Assembly (NCBI RefSeq): GCF_015477355.1
Contig: NZ_JADLRJ010000009.1
Span: forward strand, 124,001-188,000
Direction of reading: 5' to 3'
DNA length: 64,000 nt
From: Nocardia blacklockiae
GTDB taxonomy: Bacteria; Actinomycetota; Actinomycetes; Mycobacteriales; Mycobacteriaceae
This document shows positions 18,359 to 27,808 of the stretch, piece by piece; position 1 is the stretch's first letter, and each line of letters opens with the position of its first letter. A program made the position numbers and the translations under genes. The notes beneath the pieces are model-generated. The model made no database searches. It was given only the letters and a program-made list of their open reading frames with translations, and was not told the origin of the DNA.

Positions 18359-21300
18359 GTGGTGTTCAACGATCCACTCTCCACGCAACGCGACCTGATC
18401 TCGGGTTTCGCGGCGGAGCTGGATGCCGCCGGTTTCACGGGGGCCACCGAGATCGGTAGCGGCGGTTTCGGGGTCGTCTACCGGTGTTTACAGCCGGCGC
18501 TGGAACGCACGGTGGCGGTCAAGGTGCTCACGGCCGATCTGGAATCCGAGCACTTGGAACGCTTCGTCCGCGAACAGCTGGCGATGGGCAAGCTGTCCGG
18601 ACATCCCAATATCGTCAGCGTGTTCGAGGTGGGCTCGACCGCGACCGGGCGGCCGTTCATCGTGATGCAGCATCAGCCGCACGGGTCGCTGGACGCCCGC
18701 ATCCAGGACTACGGACCGCTCGAGTGGCAGGACGCGGTGCGCATCGGGGTGAAGATCGCCGGGGCGCTCGAGACGGCGCACCGGCTCGGCATGCTGCACC
18801 GGGATGTGAAGCCGGGCAACATCCTGCTCGACGAATACGGCGAACCGCAGCTGGCCGATTTCGGAATCGCCCGGCTGACAGGGGGTTTCGTGACCACGGC
18901 AGGCACCGTTACCGGGTCGCCCGCCTTCACCGCGCCGGAGGTCCTGCAGGGGCACACGCCGGACGCCACGGCCGACGTGTACGGGCTGGCGTCGACATTG
19001 TTCTGTGCCGCAACGGGTCACGCGGTCTTCGAGCGGCGCAGCGGCGAGCAACTGGTGGCGCAGTTCCTGCGCATCACCAGACAGCCGACGCCGGAACTCG
19101 GCGACGCCGGGCTGCCGCCGGACGTGACCGCGGTGATCGAGCGGGCCATGTCCCGCGAACGCGACCAAAGGCCCTCCACCGCCGCGGAATTCGGTGAGCT
19201 GCTGCGCGAGGTGCAACAGCGGCACGGGCTCGCGCCCGACGATCTGCCGATTCCGCTGCCGCCCGCGGAGCCCGCCACTCCCCGGTCTTCCACGGCGGCA
19301 ACGGGTTCCGGGTGGCGGGCCGGGTCGCAGTCGAACACCACCCGCACGCCCACTCCGCCGGTGGCCGCGACCCGGTTGCGCCCGCCGGTGCCCGCGCGGA
19401 CGCTGGTGGCGCGGGAGCGGCTGCTCGAGGTGCTGCGGCAGGGCCGGGACCGGCGGCTGACCGTCATCCACGGCCCCGCGGGTTTCGGCAAGACCACGCT
19501 GGCCGCGCAGTGGTGCGAGGTGCTGAGCGCCGAGTCGATCGCCGTGGCGTGGCTGACCGTGGATCACGACGACAACACCCTCATCTGGTTCCTGTCGCAT
19601 CTGATCGACGCGATCCGGGTGGTGCGGCCCGGGCTGGCGCGCGAACTCGGCGAACTGCTCGAGGAACACGGCGAGGAGTCGGAGCGGTATGTGCTCACCT
19701 CGCTGATCAACGACATCGACCGGCGCGGTGAGGATCTGGTCGTGGTGATCGACGACTGGCATTGCGTGAGCGCGGACGCCGTTTCCGGTGCGTTGCGGTT
19801 CCTGCTCGAAAATTGCAGTCCGGCACTGCATCTGGTGGTGGCGAGTCGTCATCGCGCCGGGTTGCCGATGGTATCGCTGCGGGCGCGCGACGAGCTGGTC
19901 GAGATCGACACGGCCGCACTGCGGTTCGACGTCGAGGAGGCCTGGGAGTTCCTGGTCGAGCTCGGCGGGCTGGCGCTGGATCGCGGCGACATCGAGGATC
20001 TCGTCGAATCGACCGAGGGCTGGGTGGCGGCGCTGCAGCTGGCCGCGCTGTCGCTGCGCGGCAGCGACGATCCGGGGTCGCTGATCGGCCATCTGTCCGG
20101 ACGGCACCACGCCATCGGCGAATTCCTCGTCGAGAACGTGCTCGACACACTGGAACCCGGGATGCTCGAATTCCTGGTCTCCACCGCGATCACCGAACGC
20201 ACCTGCGGCGAGCTGGCCGCCGCGCTGACCGGCGCGGCCGACGGGCAGGAGCTGCTGGAGCAGGTCGAGCAGCAGGATCTGTTCCTGCGCCGGCTCGACG
20301 ACGGGCGGTGGTTTCGATACCACCACCTGTTCCAGGACTTTCTACGGCAGCGGCTGGAACAGCAAGGCCCGCAACGCATTGCCGAATTGCACCGGGCCGC
20401 GTCGGACTGGTTCGCGGCGCATCGGCACGTCAGCGAGGCGGTCGATCACGCGCTGCTGGCCGGTGACGAGGGGCGGGCGGTGGAGATCGTCGAGCGGGAC
20501 GGGATGGCGCTGCTCGAGTACGGGCAGATGGGCAGCCTGATCGGGTTGGTCGGGAAGTTGCCGGCGCGGGCGGTGGAGACGCGTCCGCGGCTGCAGTTGG
20601 ATCTGGCGTGGGCCAATATTCTGTTGCATCGCGCGGAGTCGGCCGAGCGGGCGCTGTGGCTGGTCGAACAGCAGCTCGGCGGGGCCGACGGCGACGAGTC
20701 GGTGAACCTGCGCGCCGAGGCGGCCGTGGTGCGGGCGGTGGTGGCGGTGCGCGCGGACGTGCTGGGCGGTGTAGAGGAACTGCTGGCACCGTGTTTCGCT
20801 CGGGCGGAACAACTTTCGCCGTATGTGGTGGCGATCGCCGCCAACGTCGCCACGCTCGCCGCCGGATACCGCTGTGATTTCGACGAAGCGCTGCGACTAC
20901 AGGAGTGGTCGCTGCCGTACATGCGGCGGAACAAGGGGTATTACAACAACATTCACGGTCTGTGCTTCATGGGGCTGGCGGCGAGTCTGCGGCTGGACAT
21001 CGCCCGGGCCGAGCAGTACTTCCGGCGGGCGTTGAAGGCGGCCAAGCAATCCGGGGGCACGCACTCCTACGGGGCGCGGCTGGCGGGCTCGCTGCTGGGG
21101 GAACTGCTCTACGAGCGCGGCGAGATCGCCGAGGCCGAGCGCTTGCTGGACGAGGGGTACAAGCTCGGGCCCGAGGCGGGGGTGGTCGATTTCAAACTCG
21201 CGCGGTATGTGGTCGGGGCGCGGATCAAGGCGCTGGTCGGCGACCGTGCGGCGGCGATCCGGCGGCTCAACGAGGGAGCCCGGATCGCGCGGTCGATGGC

Positions 21301-21832
21301 GTTGCCGCGGCTGGCCGCCGAGGTGGAGAACGAGCGGCTGCGGCTTGGCCTGCCGCCGCATCCGGAGTTCGGGCCGCTGCCGGTGGTGGAGTACGACCAC
21401 CGCCGCGAACCGGTCGACGCGATCGACGAATTCACCGTGCTGTACGAGGAATTCACCGCGATCCGTCTCCTGCTCGCCGCCGCGGACCCGGAGCGCACCG
21501 CCCTGGCCTGCCGCTGGGCGCAGGAATGGGTGGACCGGCTGGAAACCCTCGACCGCCCCCGCGAGCTGCTGAAGGCCCGCCGCCTACTCATCGCCTGCCT
21601 CGCCGCCGCCGGCCGCGCCGAGGAAGCCAAGTCCCTCCTCGCCAAGGTCTGCGCCCAGTGCGCCGAATCCGGCTCCGTCCGTTACGTACTCGACGGCGGG
21701 CCGCACGTGGTGCACACCCTGGCAGCCCTCCACGCCGATCAGGAGGCTGGGCGCTGGGATCCGGACTGGCCGCACGTGCCACCGGATTTCCTCGCCGCGT
21801 TGGTCGAAGGGCAGGCGGCTCAGCGGATTTAG
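18359..21832 (+). CDS. pknK: Ser/Thr protein kinase PknK with STAND ATPase and helical repeats
   Basis: The 1157-residue, cytoplasmic protein has an N-terminal Hanks kinase: the glycine loop GSGGFGVVY (about 33-41), the AVKVL lysine, HRDVKPGN (about 146) and DFGIAR (about 166). A Pro/Thr linker follows. A MalT-like STAND ATPase comes next, with P-loop GPAGFGKTT near 370 and VVVIDDWH as Walker B. The C-terminal half is made of TPR-like helical repeats. Size and layout match PknK of M. tuberculosis (1110 residues), which adjusts transcription and slows growth under stress. No LuxR helix-turn-helix is seen at the end. It starts GTG-GTG, so the exact first codon is uncertain. Confidence 0.93.
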   Translation: MVFNDPLSTQRDLISGFAAELDAAGFTGATEIGSGGFGVVYRCLQPALERTVAVKVLTADLESEHLERFVREQLAMGKLSGHPNIVSVFEVGSTATGRPFIVMQHQPHGSLDARIQDYGPLEWQDAVRIGVKIAGALETAHRLGMLHRDVKPGNILLDEYGEPQLADFGIARLTGGFVTTAGTVTGSPAFTAPEVLQGHTPDATADVYGLASTLFCAATGHAVFERRSGEQLVAQFLRITRQPTPELGDAGLPPDVTAVIERAMSRERDQRPSTAAEFGELLREVQQRHGLAPDDLPIPLPPAEPATPRSSTAATGSGWRAGSQSNTTRTPTPPVAATRLRPPVPARTLVARERLLEVLRQGRDRRLTVIHGPAGFGKTTLAAQWCEVLSAESIAVAWLTVDHDDNTLIWFLSHLIDAIRVVRPGLARELGELLEEHGEESERYVLTSLINDIDRRGEDLVVVIDDWHCVSADAVSGALRFLLENCSPALHLVVASRHRAGLPMVSLRARDELVEIDTAALRFDVEEAWEFLVELGGLALDRGDIEDLVESTEGWVAALQLAALSLRGSDDPGSLIGHLSGRHHAIGEFLVENVLDTLEPGMLEFLVSTAITERTCGELAAALTGAADGQELLEQVEQQDLFLRRLDDGRWFRYHHLFQDFLRQRLEQQGPQRIAELHRAASDWFAAHRHVSEAVDHALLAGDEGRAVEIVERDGMALLEYGQMGSLIGLVGKLPARAVETRPRLQLDLAWANILLHRAESAERALWLVEQQLGGADGDESVNLRAEAAVVRAVVAVRADVLGGVEELLAPCFARAEQLSPYVVAIAANVATLAAGYRCDFDEALRLQEWSLPYMRRNKGYYNNIHGLCFMGLAASLRLDIARAEQYFRRALKAAKQSGGTHSYGARLAGSLLGELLYERGEIAEAERLLDEGYKLGPEAGVVDFKLARYVVGARIKALVGDRAAAIRRLNEGARIARSMALPRLAAEVENERLRLGLPPHPEFGPLPVVEYDHRREPVDAIDEFTVLYEEFTAIRLLLAAADPERTALACRWAQEWVDRLETLDRPRELLKARRLLIACLAAAGRAEEAKSLLAKVCAQCAESGSVRYVLDGGPHVVHTLAALHADQEAGRWDPDWPHVPPDFLAALVEGQAAQRI

Positions 21833-21897
21833 GGCGTGGCTACATGGTGTGGGACATGACGCGCGTGGTGTGGGGCGTGGGCGGAAGCGTTGTGCAC

Positions 21898-22106
21898 GGG
21901 GCGCGAGGCACGTTGTGTGGGCATGGGACGTGAGGCGCGGGGCGCGAGGCGTGCGGCGCGATGCGTGCGGCGCGAGGCGCGAGGCGCTAGGCGCGAGGCA
22001 CGAGGCACGATGCGTGCGGCGCGATGCGTGCGGCGCGAGGCACGAGGCACGAGGCACGAGGCACGAGGCACGAGGCACGAGGCACGAGGCACGAGGCACG
22101 AGGCAC
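21898..22106. repeat. Heptanucleotide tandem repeat
   Basis: Bases 22037-22106 are ten exact copies of GAGGCAC. The preceding ~140 bases hold degenerate versions (GAGGCGC, GATGCGTGCGGC). Because 7 is not a multiple of 3, all frames stay open through it, giving Arg/His/Glu-rich nonsense frames. The array lies between pknK and the FetA-like gene and is a candidate variable-number locus. Confidence 0.9.
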
Positions 22107-22413
22107 ATTGTGGTTAGCACATGGCAGTCGGTGTCGGTCGGCGGATGCGCCTTGTAAGTCGCTGCGGCGCGGACTGCGCTCGAGGGGTGGCCGGATGACT
22201 GTGATCGGTCGGCCTCTGGGTCGAGGGTCGACGGGAGCCGACCGTGCGATGAGTCTGTCGCGTGTCGCAACACTCGCGCGCCGCCGCGGCCGCTTCTCGA
22301 TGGTTGGCGGTTGGACTCTGATGGTCGGTCGGGGATGTGTATTGCCCCTAGATATGCGCGGGTTGGGTGGGGGTGGGGCTGCGGTTTCGGCGGTGGTGCG
22401 GCATGGTGGGGCC

Positions 22414-24840
22414 GTGCACAGGATCGTCCTCGAGCAAGTCGGCGTGGTCTTCGGTGGGCGCACGCTGTTCAGCGGCATCGACCTGGCTGTCGCGGCCGGG
22501 AGGTGCACGGCCGTGGTGGGGCCGAGCGGGGTCGGGAAGACCACGCTGTTGCGGCTGCTCAATCGGCTGAGTGAACCCTCGGAGGGACGGATACTCCTCG
22601 ACGGCGTCCCGATCCACGAACTCGAGGTGCTGGAACTGCGGCGTCGGGTCGGGCTCGTGCCGCAGCAGCCGGTGCTGCTCACCGACGTGGTGGTCGACGA
22701 GATCCGCGTGGGACGGCCCACGCTGACGGACGAAGAGGTCCGGGCACTGCTGCACCGAGTCGGGCTGGCCGAGACCTTCCTGCACCGGCGCTGCGCCGAA
22801 CTGTCCGGTGGCGAGGCGCAACGGGTCTGCCTCGCCCGCGCCTTGGCCGTCGCCCCCGAGGTGCTCCTCCTCGACGAGCCGACTTCCGCCTTGGACGAGG
22901 CCGCCGCCGCGGTAATCGGCGACGTCGTCCGAGACCACTGCCGAGCCGGCGGCACCGCCGTCCTGGTCAGCCACGACAGCATCTTCACCGGCACGGTCGC
23001 CGACGACATCCTCCTACTGGAGGGCGGCCACCTAGCCCCCCTCGGCTCGCTGGACGTCACCCCACCCGCCTCCTACACCACAACGCCCCCCACCGAAGAA
23101 CAATCTCCCGAGCCCCCACCAGGGGAAACCCGCTCTCCCGACACCGCCACGCCATCGCAAGAGTCGGCCCTGCCGCAGCAAGATTCACCGACCTCGCAGC
23201 ATGTACCGGTAGCGCCGCCCCGGGGCTCAGGCGTGCCGCCGCGGGACTCCCCCGTATTGCCGCAGGACCAAGCAGAGTCGGTCCAGCGTCCGGCCGTGCC
23301 GCCGCGCGGACAGTCACAACCGCCGCAAGGTCCGGTAGCGCCACCGCACCAGCAGGCAGTGCCGCCGCAGAATCCACCAACCTCGTTGCACGAGTGGGCA
23401 GTTCCGTCGCCGAGTCGACCAGCTCAGTCGCCGGGTCCAGCAAACGCGCCGTCAGGCCCACCTGCCTCACCACCGGGGCGGAGGTTCTCGCCGTCAGCTC
23501 CACCGGTTCCACCGCCCGGGCAAAGAGTTTCGTCACAAGCTCCACCGGTTCCGTCGCGGGGAGAGGTGGTGCCGCCGCAGGGCCCATCGGTCCCGCCGCA
23601 AAATCCGGCCTTGCCGCCGCAGAGTCAACCAGCGCTTTCGTCGCAAGGACCGGCGGAGCTGCCGCAGAATCCACCGAATCCGCAGGGATGGGCCGTGCCG
23701 CCACAAGGTGGCCCGGTTGGGCCGCAAGGACCTGCGTCGCAGCCTCAGGGGCCGGCGCGGTCGTCGAAGGGGCGGTTCGGTAAGTGGTGGCGGCGCAACT
23801 CGGGCGGGAAAAGCGCTGTGCCGCCGCCTGATTCAGCCGGACCACAGCAGGGCTGGCAGGGTTTGCGACAGGCGCCCACCGCAGGTGGCACGACGCCACC
23901 AGCACAAGGCCCGTCGCAAGGTTGGCCGGGTGCGGCGTTGTCGCCGACTCCCGATGGGGCGTCCACCATGCCGCCCTTCGGTCCGACGGGTCCGCAAGGT
24001 CCACAGGGCCCGGCTCGACCACCGACTGCGGGTGAGACTCCCACCCGGCCGCCTTCTGCTCCGATGGGGCCGCACCACGGTCAGCCGAACGAATTTCAGC
24101 CGCCGGTTCCCGGGGGACCACGTCCATCCCCGCAACGGAGTTCGAGGGCACCGCAGCGTGATTCGGCGAGATCATCGCAGGACCCGGTGGGACCAACGCC
24201 GGGCTGGCCTGGCGCTGCGCTGTCACCGACCGCCGGTGAAGCGCCCGCCGCGCCACCCTCCGGTCCGGTAGGTCCGCACGACCAGCGAGGCGGACCCTGG
24301 CCTCCGACCGTGGATGGCACGAACGCTGTGCCGCCTGCGGGGTCGGCGGGGCCGCAGGACGAGCGAGGTGGAACCTGGCCGGGTGCGGATTTGTCTCCAA
24401 CTGCGCGTGGAGAAACCGCTGAGCCGCAGGGGAATTCATGGCCCGGTCGTGGCGAGGCGGGTTCGCTGGATCAGGATGGTGCGGCGTCACCGGTCCCGGG
24501 ATCGCCGGTCGGAGGCGACGAGGGGCGTGCGCGAGGTGGCGAAGGGCGCTCTGCTGCAGTGTCTTCGGGGACGGAAGGGCGTCAGCATGCGCCCGGACAG
24601 GATGATTCGGCGGCCGAGACTGTGGGTGGGAGTTCTGTTGCGCCGCAGGAGGTTGCGGGTTCGCAGCGAAGTGCGAAGGCGATGGATCGCGAGGACGCGG
24701 CGGAAGACGCCGAGCGCGCGGCGGGGTCGTCTGGGGCGGGGGTGCCGTGGGATCGGTCCGGGGGCGGGCGACCAGGCGAGGTGGGGGAAACCCCGTCTGG
24801 GTCGGGGCGGGCGCCGTGGGATCGGACGGGAGGCCGGTGA
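22414..24840 (+). CDS. FetA-like ABC ATPase with a long Pro/Gln-rich C-terminal tail
   Basis: Residues 1 to about 215 form a complete ABC ATPase: Walker A GPSGVGKTT (about 36-44), Q-loop VPQQPVLL, signature LSGGEAQRV (about 130) and Walker B VLLLDEP followed by a switch His in VSHDS. It resembles FetA/YbbL, the ATPase of a metal (iron) exporter, and a FetB-like permease gene follows. The remaining ~590 residues are low complexity: Pro, Gln, Gly and Ser repeats such as VPPQ and PQGP, one short basic/Trp patch (GRFGKWWRRN), and a WDR-T/S-G ending. Normal FetA has about 220 residues. The start is uncertain: GTG 22414 gives the family N-terminus, while longer frames reach upstream. Confidence 0.8.
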   Translation: MHRIVLEQVGVVFGGRTLFSGIDLAVAAGRCTAVVGPSGVGKTTLLRLLNRLSEPSEGRILLDGVPIHELEVLELRRRVGLVPQQPVLLTDVVVDEIRVGRPTLTDEEVRALLHRVGLAETFLHRRCAELSGGEAQRVCLARALAVAPEVLLLDEPTSALDEAAAAVIGDVVRDHCRAGGTAVLVSHDSIFTGTVADDILLLEGGHLAPLGSLDVTPPASYTTTPPTEEQSPEPPPGETRSPDTATPSQESALPQQDSPTSQHVPVAPPRGSGVPPRDSPVLPQDQAESVQRPAVPPRGQSQPPQGPVAPPHQQAVPPQNPPTSLHEWAVPSPSRPAQSPGPANAPSGPPASPPGRRFSPSAPPVPPPGQRVSSQAPPVPSRGEVVPPQGPSVPPQNPALPPQSQPALSSQGPAELPQNPPNPQGWAVPPQGGPVGPQGPASQPQGPARSSKGRFGKWWRRNSGGKSAVPPPDSAGPQQGWQGLRQAPTAGGTTPPAQGPSQGWPGAALSPTPDGASTMPPFGPTGPQGPQGPARPPTAGETPTRPPSAPMGPHHGQPNEFQPPVPGGPRPSPQRSSRAPQRDSARSSQDPVGPTPGWPGAALSPTAGEAPAAPPSGPVGPHDQRGGPWPPTVDGTNAVPPAGSAGPQDERGGTWPGADLSPTARGETAEPQGNSWPGRGEAGSLDQDGAASPVPGSPVGGDEGRARGGEGRSAAVSSGTEGRQHAPGQDDSAAETVGGSSVAPQEVAGSQRSAKAMDREDAAEDAERAAGSSGAGVPWDRSGGGRPGEVGETPSGSGRAPWDRTGGR

Positions 24841-24985
24841 GTTGGTCGTCGTGGGATCGGACGGGCCCGGTGAGTTGGTCGTCGTGGGATCGGACGGGCA
24901 CGGTGAGCTGGTCGTCGTGGGATCGCACGGGCCCGGTGCGTCGGTCGTCGTGCGATCGGACGGAGCTGGTGAGCTGGTCGACGAG
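24837..24985 (+). repeat. 33-bp tandem repeat overlapping the FetA-like stop codon
   Basis: Units start at 24837, 24870, 24903 and 24936, with a partial fifth. Each contains TCGTCGTGGGATCGGACGG. The first unit starts with the stop codon of the ATPase gene. A related sequence (tgggatcggacggg) is already inside the coding tail in another frame, so the repeat once spread across the present stop. In a +2 shifted frame it would read as repeated SWSSWDRTG. Confidence 0.85.
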
Positions 24986-24996
24986 TGGCGGGAAGA

Positions 24997-25785
24997 ATGG
25001 ATAAAACAGTGACAGAAGGTCTTTCGGTGCCGGACTGGCCGGGGGTGGCGGTGTCGCTGCTGTTGGTCGGGGTGGCGGCGGTTATCGCTTATCGGCAGCG
25101 ATTGCGGCTCACGGGAGAGATGGTGGTTGCGGCCGTGCGGGCGGCGGTGCAGTTGATCGCCGTCGGCGCGGTGTTGCTGGTGTTGTTCCGGCACACCGGG
25201 TTGTGGGGTGCGCTCGGGTGGGTGGTGCTGATGGTGGTGATCGCCGGACAGGTGGCGGGGCGGCGCGGAGCCGGTGTGCCGCAGGCGATCCGGGCCGCGA
25301 CGGCCGGTGTCGCCTTCGGTACCGCCGTGACGCTGGGCGCGCTGATTCTGCTCGGCGTGATCTCGACGCAGGCGCGGGTGGTGGTGCCGGTGGGCGGCAT
25401 GATCGTGGCGGGCGCGATGCAGGCCACCGGGCTGGCGTTGCGTCGCGTGCACGAGGACGCGCGTGCCGCGCGCACGGCCGTCGAGGCGCGGCTGTGTCTG
25501 GGATTGCCTGCGCGCGAAGCGTTTCTGCCGTATCGGCGGTCGGCGCTGCGCACCGCGCTGGTCCCGGCGATCGACTCGACGAAGGTGGTCGGCCTGATCA
25601 GCCTGCCGGGCGCGATGACCGGGCTCATTCTCGCGGGCGTCGAGCCGCTGACCGCCATTCGCTACCAGATCGTCGTCATGTACATGCTGCTCGCCGCGGC
25701 GGCACTGGCGGCCTTGGCCGCGAGCCGCGTCGCCGAACGCGGACTGTTCGACGACGCGCAGCGGTTGGTGCCGTTGCCCGCTTGA
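24997..25785 (+). CDS. FetB-like metal-export permease (UPF0014)
   Basis: The 262-residue protein has about seven membrane helices and the UPF0014 signature region: RLRLTGEMVVAAVRAAVQLIAVG near 30-50, then MQATGLALRRV, and the cytoplasmic PAIDSTKVVGLISLPGAMTGLILAG that docks the ATPase. E. coli FetB has 259 residues and acts with FetA to export iron under oxidative stress. The ATG at 24997 follows GGAAGA; a GTG at 24985 is the alternative start. Its TGA abuts the stop of the convergent DoxX gene. Confidence 0.85.
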   Translation: MDKTVTEGLSVPDWPGVAVSLLLVGVAAVIAYRQRLRLTGEMVVAAVRAAVQLIAVGAVLLVLFRHTGLWGALGWVVLMVVIAGQVAGRRGAGVPQAIRAATAGVAFGTAVTLGALILLGVISTQARVVVPVGGMIVAGAMQATGLALRRVHEDARAARTAVEARLCLGLPAREAFLPYRRSALRTALVPAIDSTKVVGLISLPGAMTGLILAGVEPLTAIRYQIVVMYMLLAAAALAALAASRVAERGLFDDAQRLVPLPA

Positions 25786-26217
25786 TCAGAAGGCCGCCAG
25801 CACGCACGCGCCCAGGAAGATCACCTGCACCAGCGTGCGCAGCGGCAGCGGCATGGTCTTGATGCCGAGGTCGGCGCGCGCGGCGCGGACGTTGGCCGGG
25901 AACATGGTGAGCAGCAGCACCGCCAGCAGCGCGGCGGCGACCGGCGCGACCGGCGGAATCAGCAGACCCACCGCACCCGCGGCCTCGAAAACGCCTGTCA
26001 GCGTGACCAATCCGGCCGCGGCGGGCAGGCGCGGCGGCACCATGGCGATCAGCGCGTCCCGCCGCGGCTGCAGGAAGTGCGCGCTCGCGGTGAGCAGGAA
26101 CATGGCGGCCAGACCGAGGCGCGCGGCGTGCGGCCAGGAATCGAGCCAGTCGACCGCGAGCCAGCCGAGCAGGCGGGTGACTCCGGTGACGACGACGAGA
26201 ACGATGAGCGGTGCCAT
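25786..26217 (-). CDS. DoxX-family membrane protein
   Basis: The 143-residue protein has four predicted membrane helices and the DoxX pattern: RLGLAAMFLLTASAHFLQPRRD (about 35-56), GVFEAAGAVGLLIPP, then a final TM. DoxX-type proteins take part in membrane redox or thiol stress complexes, but the exact role is unknown. AGGAGC sits before the ATG at 26217; an upstream in-frame start would add 12 residues. It is divergent from the TetR gene at 26316, which probably represses it. Confidence 0.8.
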   Translation of the reverse strand: MAPLIVLVVVTGVTRLLGWLAVDWLDSWPHAARLGLAAMFLLTASAHFLQPRRDALIAMVPPRLPAAAGLVTLTGVFEAAGAVGLLIPPVAPVAAALLAVLLLTMFPANVRAARADLGIKTMPLPLRTLVQVIFLGACVLAAF

Positions 26218-26245
26218 CGGGGGCTCCTGAGGGGTTCGAGCCAAT

Positions 26246-26297
26246 CTTGACACTGGCTAGATTAAGCACATGCCAGGAACTTGTCAATGTCTAGATT
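26246..26297 (-). promoter_or_regulatory. Promoter of the DoxX gene overlapped by an 18-bp direct repeat
   Basis: On the minus strand TTGACA (26282-26287) and TAATCT (26259-26264) are separated by exactly 17 bases, a consensus-like promoter pointing to the DoxX gene. Overlapping it are two direct copies of an 18-bp element (26246-26263 and 26280-26297, 15 of 18 identical, both ending CTAGATT). These are natural binding sites for the adjacent TetR protein. Confidence 0.65.
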
Positions 26298-26315
26298 CTG
26301 CGCGACCATCGAGAC

Positions 26316-26879
26316 GTGACCAAGACCGCCTACCACCACGGCGACCTGCGCTCCACACTGCTGCGGGCCGCGGCCGAACAGATCGCCACCGAGGGCGTCG
26401 ACGCGGTATCCCTGCGCGCCCTCGCCCAGCGCGCGGGTGTCTCCCACGCCGCGCCCGCTCACCACTTCGGCAACCGCCAGGGGTTGCTGACCGCCCTCGC
26501 CATCGAGGGCTTCGAACTGCTCGCGGCCGAATTGCGCTCCGCCGCCGGTGATTTCCGCGAGGTGGCGATCGCCTACATCCGCTTCGCCCGCCGCCACCCC
26601 GGCCACTTCGACGTGATGTTCCGCCGCGACCTGCTGCGCGGCGACGACGAACAGCTCGCCGCCGCCCGCGCCCGCTCGGGTGCGGAGCTGAGCTCCGGCG
26701 TCACCCAGCTGGCCGTGAGCCCGGACGGCCGCCGCGCGGCCCAGCTGGCGGCCTGGTCCCTGGTGCACGGCTTCGCCTCGCTGTGGCGCGAAGGCGCGCT
26801 GGAGGGCTCGCAGCTCGGCGGCGACGACCCGGAGGAGGTGGCGCGGCGGATGGTCGCGGCGATCGAGTTCACCGGCTGA
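26316..26879 (+). CDS. TetR-family regulator
   Basis: The 187-residue protein has a TetR helix-turn-helix (about 15-55, with VSLRALAQRAGVSHAAPAHHFGNRQGL, the HHF variant) and a C-terminal domain with the WSLVHGFASLW motif of the TetR_C WHG group. The start is GTG. It is divergent from the DoxX gene, with two repeated sites between. It is followed after 20 bases by the MmyB regulator. Confidence 0.88.
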   Translation: MTKTAYHHGDLRSTLLRAAAEQIATEGVDAVSLRALAQRAGVSHAAPAHHFGNRQGLLTALAIEGFELLAAELRSAAGDFREVAIAYIRFARRHPGHFDVMFRRDLLRGDDEQLAAARARSGAELSSGVTQLAVSPDGRRAAQLAAWSLVHGFASLWREGALEGSQLGGDDPEEVARRMVAAIEFTG

Positions 26880-26899
26880 GCACGGCCTATCGTGGAACG

Positions 26900-27769
26900 G
26901 TGAGCACCGCCATGAACCATGCCGTCCGCGATCGTCGCCGGGAGGAGCTGCGGGAATTCCTGCGCAGCCGCCGCGAGCGGTTGACGCCTGCGGCGGTGGG
27001 GCTGCCCGAGGCCGGTCGGCGGCGGACGCCGGGGTTGCGGCGCGAGGAGGTCGCGGTGCTGGCCGGGGTGGGGGTGTCCTGGTACACGTGGCTCGAGCAG
27101 GGGCGGGACATCAAGGTCTCCGACGACGTGCTCGACGCGGTGGCGCGGGCCCTGCTGCTCGACGAGGTCGAACGCGTCCACCTGTATCGGCTGGCCGGGC
27201 TGAACCCGCCGCAGCGGCCGGCCGTGCCGTCGGTGCCGGCCTCGCCGCAGATGCTGCGCCTGCTGGAGAGCTGGGCTCCGCGGCCGGGTTACATCCGTGA
27301 CCGGCATTGGCACTTCACGGCCGTCAACGAGGCGGCGCGGCTGGTCTTCGGCTACGGCGACACCGACCACAACTGCCTGGTCTCGTTCTTCACCAACGCC
27401 CGGTTCCGGGTGCTGCACCGGAATTGGGACGAGGTTGCCGCCGCGGTGGCCGCCAGCTTCCGCGCCGACGCCGCCCGCTACCCCGACGATCCCGAATTCG
27501 ACCGCATCGCAACCGATCTCGCGCAGGTCAGCTCAGAGTTCGCGGAACTGTGGGACCGTCACGACGCGGCCGAGCACGCGACGGCGATCAAGGCGGTGGA
27601 CCACCCCGAAGTCGGGCTGATGGTCTTCGAGGCGACCCTGTTCCCGCTGCCCGACCATCCCGGGCACCACCTCATCCTGCACAACCCCGCACCCGACACC
27701 GACACCGCCGCCCGGCTCGACCGATTGCTGCGCGCGCATCCTGGTGTTGCCACACCCACGATGAGCTGA
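26900..27769 (+). CDS. XRE-family regulator with MmyB-like ligand domain
   Basis: The 289-residue protein has the same architecture as the proteins at 6769 and 43100: HTH with RRTPGLRREEVAVLAGVGVSWYTWLEQGRD (about 33-63), then the MmyB PAS-like domain with FTAVNEAARLVFGY and VDHPEVGLMVFE. A TATCGT -10 box (26888-26893) lies 6 bases from the GTG, so it has its own leaderless promoter. The quinone reductase 39 bases downstream is the probable target. Confidence 0.88.
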   Translation: MSTAMNHAVRDRRREELREFLRSRRERLTPAAVGLPEAGRRRTPGLRREEVAVLAGVGVSWYTWLEQGRDIKVSDDVLDAVARALLLDEVERVHLYRLAGLNPPQRPAVPSVPASPQMLRLLESWAPRPGYIRDRHWHFTAVNEAARLVFGYGDTDHNCLVSFFTNARFRVLHRNWDEVAAAVAASFRADAARYPDDPEFDRIATDLAQVSSEFAELWDRHDAAEHATAIKAVDHPEVGLMVFEATLFPLPDHPGHHLILHNPAPDTDTAARLDRLLRAHPGVATPTMS

Positions 27770-27808
27770 CACTGCCTCTCGCGTCGCCGTCGCCGCAGGA
27801 TCAATGCC

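Noticed and set aside
23057-24928. A 623-codon open frame on the minus strand opposite the FetA-like tail
   Set aside because: It is the mirror of a Pro/Gln-rich repeat region: composition is odd, no ribosome site or domain is visible, and the plus strand continues a clear ABC ATPase.
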